Under the pieces are notes generated by a model that searched no databases, was not told where the DNA came from, and saw only the letters and a program-made list of their open reading frames with translations. From contig NZ_LGPC01000008.1 of NCBI RefSeq assembly GCF_001431205.1, forward strand, positions 62,001-126,000: a stretch of 64,000 nt of DNA. Reading direction: 5' to 3'. A program made the position numbers and the translations under genes. The stretch comes from Staphylococcus sp. NAM3COL9. Lineage in GTDB: Bacteria; Bacillota; Bacilli; Staphylococcales; Staphylococcaceae. This document shows, piece by piece, positions 19,588 to 28,250 of this stretch (position 1 is the stretch's first letter; each line of letters starts with the position of its first letter).

Positions 19588-19625
19588 AAAGGAGAAGTGT
19601 TTGAGTTAACAAGCATTTCTCCTTT
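19588..19625. terminator. Terminator between mmuM and the YSIRK-peptide gene
   Basis: AAAGGAGAAGTGTTTG pairs with CAAGCATTTCTCCTTT through a few G-T pairs. It sits between two converging genes and is flanked by T runs on the plus strand. Confidence 0.75.
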
Positions 19626-19653
19626 ATTGTCTATTATTATTTAAAATTTTGAG

Positions 19654-19893
19654 TTAAACAGTATTTTCTTTTGATGTCACTTCATTATCAACAACTACTT
19701 TCTTTTCCTTTTTTAATATTTCATTATCGTCAACTGGTTCTGTTTGGTTTGAATTATTGCTTGCTTCATAATGGTTAGTTTCTGACGCCTGTGCTTCTCC
19801 CACATTCCCGATACTTATTGCTAAACAAGTCCCTAATAGAACAGATGATGCTCCAAACTTATATTTCGGGATACTAAATTTTTCTTTTTTCAT
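19654..19893 (-). pseudogene. Short protein with YSIRK-type signal peptide, probably a surface-protein remnant
   Basis: The product (79 residues from MKKEKFSIPKYKFGASSVLL) has the export signal used by LPXTG cell-wall proteins of staphylococci, with Pro in place of the usual Arg of YSIRK. The signal peptide ends at AQASE near residue 37. Only about 40 charged residues follow, with no repeats and no LPXTG anchor. Full-length relatives are hundreds of residues long. I read it as a large internal deletion or truncation, though a small secreted peptide is possible. No good ribosome binding site is visible; an ATG nine bases further upstream (19902) is the alternative start. Confidence 0.6.
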
Positions 19894-20031
19894 AACTAAC
19901 ATTCTTCTATTTTAAAGTTTAAATAATTAGATTACTTCGTAAGTATTATAAAACTTTTTTATATAGGCAATATAATAAAATATCATTTAAAAAAACAATA
20001 AAATAGAGTGAAATAATTAGATTTATTCATC

Positions 20032-20050
20032 ATATGGAATTAGTCCATAT
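20032..20050. promoter_or_regulatory. Inverted repeat ATATGGA-N5-TCCATAT
   Basis: Seven-base perfect arms lie in the intergenic region left of the desaturase terminator. CATATGG recurs at 20062-20068, followed by a TATAAT at 20072-20077. It may be an operator or remnant promoter; nothing obvious is transcribed from it. Confidence 0.25.
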
Positions 20051-20096
20051 TCTTTTATAATCATATGGTGATATAATACTTATTTTATGTCGTAAA

Positions 20097-20133
20097 AAAC
20101 TAGACCTTTATTCAATGAATAAAGGTCTAGTTT
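20097..20133. terminator. Terminator of the desaturase gene
   Basis: AAACTAGACCTTTATTCA and TGAATAAAGGTCTAGTTT form a nearly continuous palindrome, with T-rich DNA on both sides. Its position suits the leftward desaturase transcript. Confidence 0.85.
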
Positions 20134-20148
20134 AATATTTTTTTAAAT

Positions 20149-21156
20149 TTATGATGGTTGCTTATTTCTAAGTGAAAATTCCTTGAAAGTAATAAAACGT
20201 TTATGACTTTCATCATATAATTTGAATTTTAATGATGTTAGACTTTCTATTAGCGTAATAGATGTTGCATGATGTAGAGGTGTAACAGTTTCATGTGTTT
20301 CCTCTAAAGCGTAATTAGGAATTCTAGGATTTAAATGATGTACATGGTGATATCCTATGTTTCCTGTAACCCAATGTAGTACTTTTGGTAATTTATAGTA
20401 TGAACTACCATCGATTGCTGCTTTTACATAATCCCACTCAGAAGATTCTTCAAAGTATGAATCTTCAAATGTGTGTTGAATGTAAAATAACCAAATACCG
20501 AGCATGCCAGCAATGAACATCATTGGTGCAAATACTGCAAAGAAATGACCTGCGCCCAATAGATAAATTAGACCGCCATATATAACTATTAATAAAATGT
20601 TGTTCAACCAAGTATTGATTCGTTCTTTCTTTTTAGCATCTTTAGAATTAAATCTATTAGAAACAAAGACTAAGAAGAACGGTCCTAATACAAACATTAC
20701 AAGTGGATTACGATAAATTCTATATGTTAAACGTTGGGATTTAGATGCTTCTGTATACTCTTCTACCGTCATAACCCATATATCACCGATACCGCGTTTT
20801 TCTAAATTACCACTACCAGCATGGTGAATTAAATGTTCTCTACGCCATTTTCTGTAAGGGAACATTGTAAGAAAACCAGTAACATTTCCGAGCAAATCAT
20901 TGTGCTTTTGTTTTTTTAAATATGATCCGTGACAAGCATCGTGAAAAATGATGAATGTTCTAATTAAAAATATAGATGCAAATATACTACTAATAATTGC
21001 TAATGACCAATGCACATTATATAAAAGACCACTTATAACTAAAATTGCAATAAGGGGAAGTAATGTATCTATAATTTGTATTGTACTTTTTGTGTAGTTA
21101 GTTTTTGCGAAAGGTTTTACCATTTTGTTCAACATCTTTTTCTTATCTTTTTCCAT
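20149..21156 (-). CDS. Membrane fatty acid desaturase
   Basis: The 335-residue protein has the three histidine boxes of acyl-lipid desaturases: HDACHGS, HLIHH (in WRREHLIHHAG) and HHVHH (in NIGYHHVHHLNP), and hydrophobic segments between them. It would insert a double bond into membrane lipid acyl chains, as Bacillus Des does in the cold. I place the start at ATG 21156 because AGG lies 5 bases before it; an in-frame GTG at 21162 overlaps that site. It is monocistronic with its own terminator. Confidence 0.87.
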   Translation of the reverse strand: MEKDKKKMLNKMVKPFAKTNYTKSTIQIIDTLLPLIAILVISGLLYNVHWSLAIISSIFASIFLIRTFIIFHDACHGSYLKKQKHNDLLGNVTGFLTMFPYRKWRREHLIHHAGSGNLEKRGIGDIWVMTVEEYTEASKSQRLTYRIYRNPLVMFVLGPFFLVFVSNRFNSKDAKKKERINTWLNNILLIVIYGGLIYLLGAGHFFAVFAPMMFIAGMLGIWLFYIQHTFEDSYFEESSEWDYVKAAIDGSSYYKLPKVLHWVTGNIGYHHVHHLNPRIPNYALEETHETVTPLHHATSITLIESLTSLKFKLYDESHKRFITFKEFSLRNKQPS

Positions 21157-21528
21157 ATACACCTAACTTTCTTTTACTGGATAAGTTAAAAATAGAATAC
21201 ATACTCTCACCAGTATTTTATTAAGTGTATATAAATAGAGAGAGATTTACAAATATTTATACTAAAAAATTGAAAAATTAAAAATAATAAGAAATTTGAA
21301 AATGTTAAAGATGCGTCTAATAAGGGACTAAAGATGAAGTTTGATATATCAATTTCGTTGTTTTAGATGATTAAATGGTCACCGATACCGCTATTTCAGT
21401 TTATATTAGAAATAGTTTATAACGAAAAAGGGTAAAACATGTTAACTAAATCTAGGTAAATTAGCATGAAGGATTGCAAACTTAATTTTTTTCTAGATAA
21501 TCTTTGAATTGAGAGGGGAACTATAAAT
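21157..21528. promoter_or_regulatory. Divergent intergenic region with inverted repeat CTATTTC-N11-GAAATAG
   Basis: The desaturase and the SRPBCC gene diverge from here. CTATTTC (21391-21397) and GAAATAG (21409-21415) are a perfect dyad of helical-turn spacing and could be an operator. I saw no clear consensus promoter. Confidence 0.3.
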
Positions 21529-22002
21529 ATGGAAACACAATATTCAAAGGGTGACCAAGGTGTTTATCAAACATTGAAAATAAATATAGACGCGGATAAG
21601 GAAACAATATTTAATTATCTGAGTACGACTAAAGGGATAAAGCAATGGTTTCCACAATTGTCATTTGAAATGCGAGAAGTGAATGGCAAAGTGTACTTCC
21701 ATTTAGAGGAACAAGACGATTTAGAAATGAAAATCAAGAATAAAATGATTGGCTTTACGTGGGATATTGGTACTGTGAAGTTTGAATTAAATAGCAAAGT
21801 TCAGCAAACAGAACTTACATTTGTTGAATATTTACCACCTGAATTTCCACATATTGTCTTAGATTTTGCAGGTTGGCAATTTCATATGGAAAGCATAAAA
21901 AGTATTGTAGAAACGGGTGAACCGCTAGATTCTAAAAAATATGATTTTGATAGTAAAAACGAGGATCTTGAAGCGCAATTAAAACTAGAAAATAAAAAGT
22001 AA
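21529..22002 (+). CDS. SRPBCC (AHSA1-like) domain protein
   Basis: The 157-residue soluble protein fits the START/Bet v1-like SRPBCC fold: INIDADKETIFNYLSTTKGIKQWFPQ at residues 19-44, a WDIGTVKFEL strand and a C-terminal helix with GWQFHMESIKSIVETG. Members bind small hydrophobic molecules or act in stress responses, but the ligand here is unknown. A GAGAGG site precedes the start, and a terminator follows. It is a single gene. Confidence 0.8.
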   Translation: METQYSKGDQGVYQTLKINIDADKETIFNYLSTTKGIKQWFPQLSFEMREVNGKVYFHLEEQDDLEMKIKNKMIGFTWDIGTVKFELNSKVQQTELTFVEYLPPEFPHIVLDFAGWQFHMESIKSIVETGEPLDSKKYDFDSKNEDLEAQLKLENKK

Positions 22003-22026
22003 AAAGAGCTATGTATTGCATGCAAT

Positions 22027-22062
22027 AAAGACGATCTTATTAATAAAAGGTCGTCTTTTAAA
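22027..22062 (+). terminator. Terminator of the SRPBCC gene
   Basis: AAAGACGATCTT and AAGGTCGTCTTT form a 12-bp stem (one G-T pair) with an eight-base loop, followed by T bases. Confidence 0.85.
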
Positions 22063-22103
22063 TATATTTGGATATTTTGAAAATTTAGCTTATATAAATG
22101 AAC

Positions 22104-22340
22104 CTACATTGCTATTAGAATCCAAATGACACCTACTAAAACAAGTACACTGAAAACAACTAATACGATGCCTAAGGTTAATACTTTATGTGACTGCTGT
22201 TTTACACCGATTCTTTCGTTTTCACTACGTTTCGCTTGTTTACCTTGATCAATTTCAGCTTTACTTTCTCTAAAACAAAAATAACTTAAAACTAATGACA
22301 TGATTAAAACAGCGAATAAAATAATGATTAAATAAGTCAT
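22104..22340 (-). CDS. Small membrane protein, unknown function
   Basis: The 78-residue protein has two membrane helices (about residues 3-22 and 55-76) joined by a charged loop with KAEIDQGKQAKRSENER. GAAAGGGATG precedes the start codon, supporting expression. It is not a family I can name; length and layout fit small envelope proteins of Firmicutes. Confidence 0.65.
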   Translation of the reverse strand: MTYLIIILFAVLIMSLVLSYFCFRESKAEIDQGKQAKRSENERIGVKQQSHKVLTLGIVLVVFSVLVLVGVIWILIAM

Positions 22341-22858
22341 TATGTCATCCCTTTCACTGAATATTTATTTGTTAATAATATCAGTTATTGTCAAAGAGAT
22401 ACATTAAAATACTTGTTATTGACTTGGATTTTGTGAAGATGTATAGGTGACTAAGGTATCTATTTTAACAGGATACTAAACACTATGTTTGCATAGCTAA
22501 TGTACAGAACTCAATTATGCAGTACGCTCAATATGATGATTTAGGCTATAGAACGCTTATATTTTCACTGCCTAAGATGTTAAAATAATATTGAAAAAAG
22601 TTTTGTGCAGTGATGCCCCCTTGCTATTAATGGTAGTAAGGGGATTTTTACGTTTGAGATCATTTTTTCTAATGGATATGAGCTTTTGTGACACTAAAAT
22701 AAGCCCGGTTTTAAATCTAAAATACTAAAATATATAAAAAATGTACACTCAATGTATACAATTAAGCGCTTTTATTGTATAATTTAGTTGAAAATACGGT
22801 TTGTGTACACACGAGAAAAACATTACAGTTTCTGTAATGTACAAGGGGAGATAGAAAT
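22341..22858. other. Gene-free region with possible small RNA and the epimerase promoter
   Basis: No ORF is supported on either strand. The left part ends in a strong terminator at 22615-22650 with no gene before it on the plus strand, which suggests a short untranslated transcript. The right part holds TATAAT at 22778-22783 with a weak -35 TATACA at 22755, AAGCGCTT between them, and a perfect hairpin ACATTACAG-TTT-CTGTAATGT at 22820-22840 just before the ribosome binding site of the epimerase gene. Confidence 0.4.
22615..22650 (+). terminator. Orphan terminator CCCCTTGCTA / TAGTAAGGGG
   Basis: A ten-pair stem (one G-T pair) with an ATTTTT tail lies more than 200 bases from any plus-strand gene start. 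The run CCCCC in its 5' arm resembles C-rich seed motifs of staphylococcal regulatory RNAs, so it may end a small RNA. Confidence 0.5.
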
Positions 22859-23815
22859 ATGAAAAAAATTATGATTACAGGTGCTTTAGGACAAATTGGA
22901 ACCGAACTCGTAGTGAAATGTAGAATGTTATATGGAAATGATAATGTTTTAGCCACAGATATTAAACAACCAGAAACAGATTCAGCGATTGCAGATGGGC
23001 CGTTTGAAATACTAGATGTTACTGATAAAGCGCGTGTGTTTGAGTTAGTTGAGATGTTTAAGCCAGATACAATGATGCATATGGCAGCATTATTGTCAGG
23101 GACTGCTGAAAAGAATCCATTATTTGCTTGGGATTTAAATATGGGTGGATTAATGAATGCATTAGAAGCAGCACGTGAACACAAATTACAATTCTTTACA
23201 CCAAGTTCGATTGGCGCATTTGGGCCATCAACACCTAAAGTCAATACACCACAAGTTACTATTCAACGACCAACATCAATGTATGGCGTAAATAAGGTGG
23301 CTGGAGAGTTATTATGTCAGTATTACTTCGACAAATTTGGTGTAGATACACGCAGTGTTAGATTCCCTGGTTTAATTTCTCATATGAAAGAACCAGGTGG
23401 TGGTACGACAGACTATGCTGTAGATATTTATTTTAAAGCTGTGATAGAAGGCCGTTATACCAGCTTTATCGATAAAGCCACATATATGGATATGATGTAT
23501 ATGGAAGATGCAATAGATGCCATTATTCAACTTATGGAAGCGGACGGCGTTAAATTAATTAATCGTAATGCATATAATTTAAGTGCAATGAGTATTGAAC
23601 CAGAAATGGTGAAAGAAGCGATTCAAGAAATTTATCCAAAATTCCAATTGGACTATGATGTGGATCCAGTAAGACAGTCAATCGCTAATAGTTGGCCAAA
23701 CAGTATAGATATTAGCTGTGCACGCGCAGAATGGGGATTTAATCCGCAATATGATTTAACTAAAATGACTCAAACGATGTTAAAGGCTATCGAAGATAAA
23801 GAAAAAGTAAGATAA
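22859..23815 (+). CDS. NAD-dependent epimerase/dehydratase, L-threonine 3-dehydrogenase-like
   Basis: The 318-residue protein is an extended [14 protein letters not shown] nucleotide loop, HMAALLSG, the PSSIGAFGP serine segment and YGVNK active site. Together with [13 protein letters not shown] it matches the SDR-type threonine dehydrogenases, which oxidise threonine to 2-amino-3-ketobutyrate; S. aureus has a homologue beside ilvE. AAGGGGAG precedes the start. Older databases call it UDP-glucose-4-epimerase related, so the exact substrate remains an inference. Confidence 0.8.
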   Translation: MKKIMITGALGQIGTELVVKCRMLYGNDNVLATDIKQPETDSAIADGPFEILDVTDKARVFELVEMFKPDTMMHMAALLSGTAEKNPLFAWDLNMGGLMNALEAAREHKLQFFTPSSIGAFGPSTPKVNTPQVTIQRPTSMYGVNKVAGELLCQYYFDKFGVDTRSVRFPGLISHMKEPGGGTTDYAVDIYFKAVIEGRYTSFIDKATYMDMMYMEDAIDAIIQLMEADGVKLINRNAYNLSAMSIEPEMVKEAIQEIYPKFQLDYDVDPVRQSIANSWPNSIDISCARAEWGFNPQYDLTKMTQTMLKAIEDKEKVR

Positions 23816-23830
23816 TACAACTTAAACAGG

Positions 23831-23853
23831 CTGGGACATAATTACATGTCTCA
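23831..23853 (+). terminator. Hairpin CTGGGACAT / ATGTCTCAG after the epimerase
   Basis: A nine-pair stem with one G-T pair is followed by TTTTTATATT. It has the GGGACA / TGTCTC core of a staphylococcal intergenic hairpin family and likely ends the epimerase transcript. Confidence 0.7.
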
Positions 23854-23876
23854 GTCTCAATTTTTATATTGGCGGT

Positions 23877-24125
23877 GGCTGATTGAAATGAAAATGTGCT
23901 TATCTCAAGCTTTTAAAGAACTACTACTTCATTTATGAGGACAAGTAGTTCTTATCGAAGAGCTTCAGCTCTTGTATTCCAATTTTAAGTCAGCTTTGCT
24001 GGGGCGGGACGATGAAATTTTGTTAAAAACATTAGATTTCTGTCCCACTCCCTTTAAGCGTGTAGAGAATAAACTACCCGTAGTCTTCGGGTAGCACTTT
24101 TTTGGCAGGAGTCAGCGCAAATCAC
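23877..24125. repeat. Cluster of consecutive intergenic hairpins
   Basis: In 250 bases there are AAGAACTACT/AGTAGTTCTT (23916-23953), AAGAGC-TTCA-GCTCTT (23958-23973), a GGGGCGGGAC/GTCCCACTCCC hairpin (24001-24053), and CTACCCG/CGGGTAG with a T6 tail (24074-24103). TGGCAG/CTGCCA comes last. There is no ORF. This looks like a mosaic of staphylococcal intergenic repeats; the third hairpin is related to the one at 11607-11651. Confidence 0.6.
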
Positions 24126-24281
24126 TGCCATTTTTTAAAACAAAAAAATATAACAAAGCATTCATCATTATTTATCAAGAATTATCTAATTATTGTTGAT
24201 ATACGGATAACTTTAATAATAAAACATTTTTAAAGATTGATAGTTGATCATTTTAGTATATTTGAAATTGTTTGAAAATTA

Positions 24282-24310
24282 TTGAACAGCGGCCTGTGGA
24301 TTGGTATAAT
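24282..24310 (+). promoter_or_regulatory. Promoter of ilvE
   Basis: TTGAAC at 24282-24287 and TATAAT at 24305-24310 are 17 bases apart, with an extended TGG before the -10. It lies about 40 bases before the start codon. No T-box or CodY site was recognised with certainty. Confidence 0.75.
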
Positions 24311-24351
24311 TTAAAGTAATACTTAAGGAAATAGCATTAGGAGGAAAAATC

Positions 24352-25428
24352 ATGTCAGAAAAAATTGAGTTTGTACAACGAGAAACACTTAAAGAAAAAC
24401 CGGATCCAAGCGGTTTAGGCTTTGGAAAATACTTCACAGATTATATGTTAAGTTTCGACTACGATATTGATCAAGGATGGCATGATTTAAAGATTGTGCC
24501 TTATGGTCCAATTGAACTTTCTCCAGCAGCTCAAGTACTTCATTATGGGCAAGCTGTATTTGAAGGCTTGAAAGCATACAAACATGATGGCGAAGTTGAT
24601 TTATTCCGTCCATCTGAGAACTTCAAACGTATTAATGATTCATTATCACGTTTAGATATGCCAAAAGTTGATGAAGAAGTTGTATTAGAAGGTCTAAAAC
24701 AATTAGTAGATATCGAACGTGATTGGGTACCAGAGGGTGAAGGTCAATCATTATACATACGTCCATATGTTTTCGCGACTGAAGGTATATTAGGTGTACG
24801 TCCTTCATATTCTTATCAATTACTTATCATCTTATCACCTTCAGGTTCTTATTATGGGGGCGAATCATTAAGTCCAACTAAGATATATGTAGAAGATGAA
24901 TATGTACGCGCTGTTCGTGGTGGTGTAGGTCACGCTAAAGTTGCAGGTAACTATGCTGCAAGTTTATTAGCACAGACAAATGCGTCTGCACAAGGTTACG
25001 ACCAAGTACTTTGGTTAGATGGTGTAGAGCAAAAATATGTAGAAGAAGTAGGTAGTATGAATATCTTCTTCGTAGAAAATGGCAAGCTTATAACACCAGA
25101 ATTAAACGGTAGCATTTTACCTGGTATTACACGTAAAACAGTCATTGAATTAGCTGGAAATTTAGGTTATGAAGTAGAAGAGCGTCGTGTATCGATTGAT
25201 GAATTGATTGAATCACATAATAAGGGTGAGTTAACTGAAGTATTTGGTACAGGTACTGCAGCAGTTATTTCTCCAGTAGGTCAATTGAAATATGGCGAAA
25301 CTGAAATTGTGATTAATAACAATGAAACTGGTAAAATCACGCAAGACTTATACAACAATTACACTGGTATCCAAAGTGGTAAACTTGAAGACCCACAAGG
25401 TTGGAGAGTCGTAGTACCAAGATATTAA
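24352..25428 (+). CDS. ilvE: Branched-chain amino acid aminotransferase
   Basis: IlvE catalyses the last step of leucine, isoleucine and valine synthesis and the first step of their breakdown, using PLP and glutamate. The 358-residue protein has the long-type family features: [13 protein letters not shown], the Arg segment [11 protein letters not shown], the PLP Lys in [15 protein letters not shown], and [11 protein letters not shown] near the C-terminus. GGAGGAAA precedes ATG 24352. It follows the epimerase gene as in S. aureus. Confidence 0.95.
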   Translation: MSEKIEFVQRETLKEKPDPSGLGFGKYFTDYMLSFDYDIDQGWHDLKIVPYGPIELSPAAQVLHYGQAVFEGLKAYKHDGEVDLFRPSENFKRINDSLSRLDMPKVDEEVVLEGLKQLVDIERDWVPEGEGQSLYIRPYVFATEGILGVRPSYSYQLLIILSPSGSYYGGESLSPTKIYVEDEYVRAVRGGVGHAKVAGNYAASLLAQTNASAQGYDQVLWLDGVEQKYVEEVGSMNIFFVENGKLITPELNGSILPGITRKTVIELAGNLGYEVEERRVSIDELIESHNKGELTEVFGTGTAAVISPVGQLKYGETEIVINNNETGKITQDLYNNYTGIQSGKLEDPQGWRVVVPRY

Positions 25429-25437
25429 TAGATAACT

Positions 25438-25477
25438 AAAAAGCTTCACTGCAGATATTGCAGTGAAGCTTTTTTTA
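25438..25477 (+). terminator. Terminator of ilvE
   Basis: AAAAAGCTTCACTGCA and TGCAGTGAAGCTTTTT form a perfect 16-bp stem with a five-base loop and T tail. Confidence 0.92.
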
Positions 25478-25586
25478 TTTCATAGATCAAAGGAATGTTT
25501 AATGCTCATTAACTTTAATATTTACTTTGAAGAGGCCATAGTGAAATACGTTTACTTTAAGGGTAAATATTCTCTTAAATTTTAAT

Positions 25587-25615
25587 TTGACAATTGTAAG
25601 CGTTTACTTTATTAT
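25587..25615 (+). promoter_or_regulatory. Promoter and GTAAGCG operator of the unknown catabolic operon
   Basis: TTGACA at 25587-25592 (perfect) and TATTAT at 25610-25615 are 17 bases apart. Inside the spacer lies TGTAAGCGTTTACT at 25595-25608. It fits a LacI-family operator and also matches the CcpA cre consensus at 13 of 14 positions. A near-identical site precedes the PTS gene at 39085. The local LacI regulator at 35803, CcpA, or both could bind. Confidence 0.75.
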
Positions 25616-25679
25616 TCTGTTTAACCTTTTGAATACGTATGCAAAAGAATAAAAAAGGTAAATTTAGGAGGTATAATTT

Positions 25680-26906
25680 ATGACAGAAAATAAAGATTTG
25701 AAAAATGAAAATAATTACAAAAATGCTAAAAGTAGTCCGAATGACGTACAGTCTTCTCTAGTTTTTTATGCAGATGCTAAATCAGTGAATATGATTGATT
25801 CAATGGATGATGAAAGCTATTTAGATATAGATGCTAAAGACATGAAAGAGCAATCTATGAATGGATTTGGTGAATATAAAAATATAGTTGATTATATTGT
25901 TCAAATAACTAGAAAAATTTGGAAGGAGAAAGATATAGGTTTAATTTATGACACATATAGTTATGGCGTCCAGATTCATAGAGGATTAGTAAATAGCCAT
26001 GGTGTTAATGAAGTTGTTTCTGGAACATTACAAACCTTGCAATCTTTCCCAGATAGATCTGGTTTAGGATATAGTGTCATATGGTCTGGAAATGATAAAG
26101 AAGGTTTTTTTACCTCACATAGAGGTAAATCAGTAGGAACTAATCTAGGGGATACTTTGTACGGACCTGCAACTGGTAAGAAAGTTATGTTTAGAACTAC
26201 AGCAGATTGTTTGATACATAACAATAAAATTTATGAAGAATGGCTAGTTATGGATACGTATCATTTAGTTGAACAATTAGGATTTAATCCAATAGAAATT
26301 GCTAAGAGAGTCGCTAAACAAACAAAAGCCTTGTCCCCGAATTTACAATTTAATATTTCTCAGTCCGCTGAAGAAGGATTACCACCAGAAAAGTACCGAA
26401 AAAAATACAACCAATTTGAAATCGGTGATTTTATACTCGATTTATTTGCCCAGATATGGTCAAGAAAATCATTGAACAAGGTCAAGGATTTTTATCAACA
26501 AAATTCTGTATTACATTATATTCGTAATATTGATGTTGTTGGTCATAGTGAAATACAAGGTACATTTCTTAATTTGTTTTCATCAATACCTAATGGAAAA
26601 GTGTTGATTGATCGTGTTACATGTAATGAAAGAGATGGAGAAGGTAATTGGGATGTAGCAGTAAGATGGAGAATCCAAGGGATACATGGTGGTATTGGTT
26701 ATTTTGGTAAACCTAGTGGAAAGAATATTGAAATAAATGGAGTAAACCACTATAAAGTAAGATCTGAAAAAGTAGAAGAAGAATGGATGTTATTTGATGG
26801 TTTAGATGTATTGAGACAAGTATTCACAGATTCTAATGAAGAGGAGCAAAACACCGGACAAAATTCAGAAGATTTTGAAGATGGCAACTTTACTGGTGTC
26901 TCGTAA
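25680..26906 (+). CDS. Tandem SnoaL/NTF2-like domain protein, unknown substrate
   Basis: The 408-residue protein has a charged N-terminal tail and then two copies of a SnoaL-like (ester cyclase/NTF2) domain. The first is at about residues 70-200, with IYDTYSYGVQIHRGLVNSHGVNEV and DCLIHNNKIYEEWLVMDTYHLVEQLG. The second is at about 245-385, with FYQQNSVLHYIRNIDVVGHSEIQ and HYKVRSEKVEEEWMLFDGLDVLRQ. The shared pattern and the E-x-W ending show internal duplication. Such domains bind or isomerise small carbonyl compounds. It opens the operon after TAGGAGG; only the fold, not the reaction, is supported. Confidence 0.75.
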   Translation: MTENKDLKNENNYKNAKSSPNDVQSSLVFYADAKSVNMIDSMDDESYLDIDAKDMKEQSMNGFGEYKNIVDYIVQITRKIWKEKDIGLIYDTYSYGVQIHRGLVNSHGVNEVVSGTLQTLQSFPDRSGLGYSVIWSGNDKEGFFTSHRGKSVGTNLGDTLYGPATGKKVMFRTTADCLIHNNKIYEEWLVMDTYHLVEQLGFNPIEIAKRVAKQTKALSPNLQFNISQSAEEGLPPEKYRKKYNQFEIGDFILDLFAQIWSRKSLNKVKDFYQQNSVLHYIRNIDVVGHSEIQGTFLNLFSSIPNGKVLIDRVTCNERDGEGNWDVAVRWRIQGIHGGIGYFGKPSGKNIEINGVNHYKVRSEKVEEEWMLFDGLDVLRQVFTDSNEEEQNTGQNSEDFEDGNFTGVS

Positions 26907-26919
26907 AAGGGGTAATAAT

Positions 26920-28239
26920 ATGAAAAAGTATTTTTCCTTACTTTGTATTCTTATTCTGTTATTTACCACTTCTTGTGCTAATGGTGATGTAGAAGAAAAA
27001 AATAGTAAGAATAAAGATCAAATAACCATAGCTGTTACAGAAGGGAATATAGGACAATTTAATGCGTGGCAAAAACGAAGCAAAATTTTCACAAAAGAAA
27101 CAGGGATTAAAGTTGAATTTGTGAAAGTTCCATATGAAAATTTACTGAATCGGATTACAACAGAAGGGATATCCGGGGACTCTACGTTCGATATTGTTAC
27201 ATATCCAGATATTATGGGTCCCTCAATCAAAACATTTTTGGAACCACTTAATGGATATACTAATAAAAGTTTTTTTGAAAGGTTTCCAGAATCTGCCGTA
27301 AAACTCTCAACCTATGGTGATAAAGTATATGGGATCCCTTTAAGATCTAATGTTCAATTACTTTTTTATAGAAAAGATGTTTTTAAAAAGTTAGGAATCT
27401 CTCCACCAAAAACATGGGATGAATTTAATAAGAATAGCAAAAAAATTGTTGGCAATACGGATTTGAAAGCAATAGCTCCTTACTATCAGTCAGGAAATAA
27501 TGGCCAAAATATTTATATGTGGGCTACTTACCTTTGGGGAAATAATGGAGATATTTTTGACGGAAATATGAAACCAATATTTAACAATAAACAAGGAGTA
27601 GAAGCTACGAATGAATATATTAATTTATTAAAAAAAGGTTATGCACCCAAAGGTTCAGTACAATTTGCTGAACAAGATGCTAGAACCAATTTTAAGCAAG
27701 GAAGGTCAGCCATGTGGATTGGATGGTGGTGGGTGTATTCAGATTTTAATGCTAGTGACTCTGCTAAAGATGTTAAAAATAATGTCGGTGTAGTTCCGAT
27801 GCCTTCTTGGAATAATGGAAAAAAAGTTTCCAATGTGTCTACTTTTCCTATAAGTATGATGAAAGATTCTAAAAATAAAGAAGCATCATGGAAATTTATG
27901 AAATGGCTTAGTAAGGAAGAAAATGAGAAGGAAATTGTATCTGATTCCCTTGATGAAAAAGTACCTAAAGAAGAGTTTTCTACCGATATTTCTCAGAAAA
28001 AGAATTTTAGAGATAAAGCATTGAACAAAAAGGGTGATGGTTTATTTAATATAGCAGGAGACAGTTTTGAAAGTTCTAAAACGCTTCCAATATCAAGAGT
28101 ATGGCCTAAAATTTCAGATATTTTAAGTAGAGAAATTTCAAATATGGCTACCGGAGATAACGTCAAAGAATGTTTAGATAGAGCTGCTAAAGAAATTGAA
28201 AAATTATTAGACTCGGAAGGATATTATGACAATAGATAA
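26920..28239 (+). CDS. ABC importer solute-binding lipoprotein (CUT1 sugar-type)
   Basis: The 439-residue receptor begins with a lipoprotein signal, MKKYFSLLCILILLFTTSCAN, with Cys as the lipidated residue. The rest has the family 1 extracellular binding protein pattern: GIKVEFVKVPYENLLNRI, FDIVTYPD, VYGIPLRSN, PPKTWDEF and a TWKF-like SWKFMKWLSKEEN. I use ATG 26920 since AAAAGGGG lies just before and the signal peptide starts there; an upstream in-frame start would give a non-signal extension. The two permeases follow directly. The ligand is unknown, though CUT1 systems mostly carry glycosides or polyols. Confidence 0.88.
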   Translation: MKKYFSLLCILILLFTTSCANGDVEEKNSKNKDQITIAVTEGNIGQFNAWQKRSKIFTKETGIKVEFVKVPYENLLNRITTEGISGDSTFDIVTYPDIMGPSIKTFLEPLNGYTNKSFFERFPESAVKLSTYGDKVYGIPLRSNVQLLFYRKDVFKKLGISPPKTWDEFNKNSKKIVGNTDLKAIAPYYQSGNNGQNIYMWATYLWGNNGDIFDGNMKPIFNNKQGVEATNEYINLLKKGYAPKGSVQFAEQDARTNFKQGRSAMWIGWWWVYSDFNASDSAKDVKNNVGVVPMPSWNNGKKVSNVSTFPISMMKDSKNKEASWKFMKWLSKEENEKEIVSDSLDEKVPKEEFSTDISQKKNFRDKALNKKGDGLFNIAGDSFESSKTLPISRVWPKISDILSREISNMATGDNVKECLDRAAKEIEKLLDSEGYYDNR

Positions 28240-28250
28240 GGCGTGATTGT

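Noticed and set aside
20072-20077. TATAAT as a real promoter left of the desaturase terminator
   Set aside because: No -35 at proper distance and only the terminator lies downstream, so a functional transcript is unlikely.
22762-23244. 160-codon ORF on the minus strand
   Set aside because: It lies antisense to the well-supported epimerase gene, has no ribosome binding site, and reads like a shadow frame.
24074-24103. Leader attenuator or T-box for ilvE
   Set aside because: The hairpin lies upstream of the ilvE promoter, not in its leader, and no T-box motif is present.
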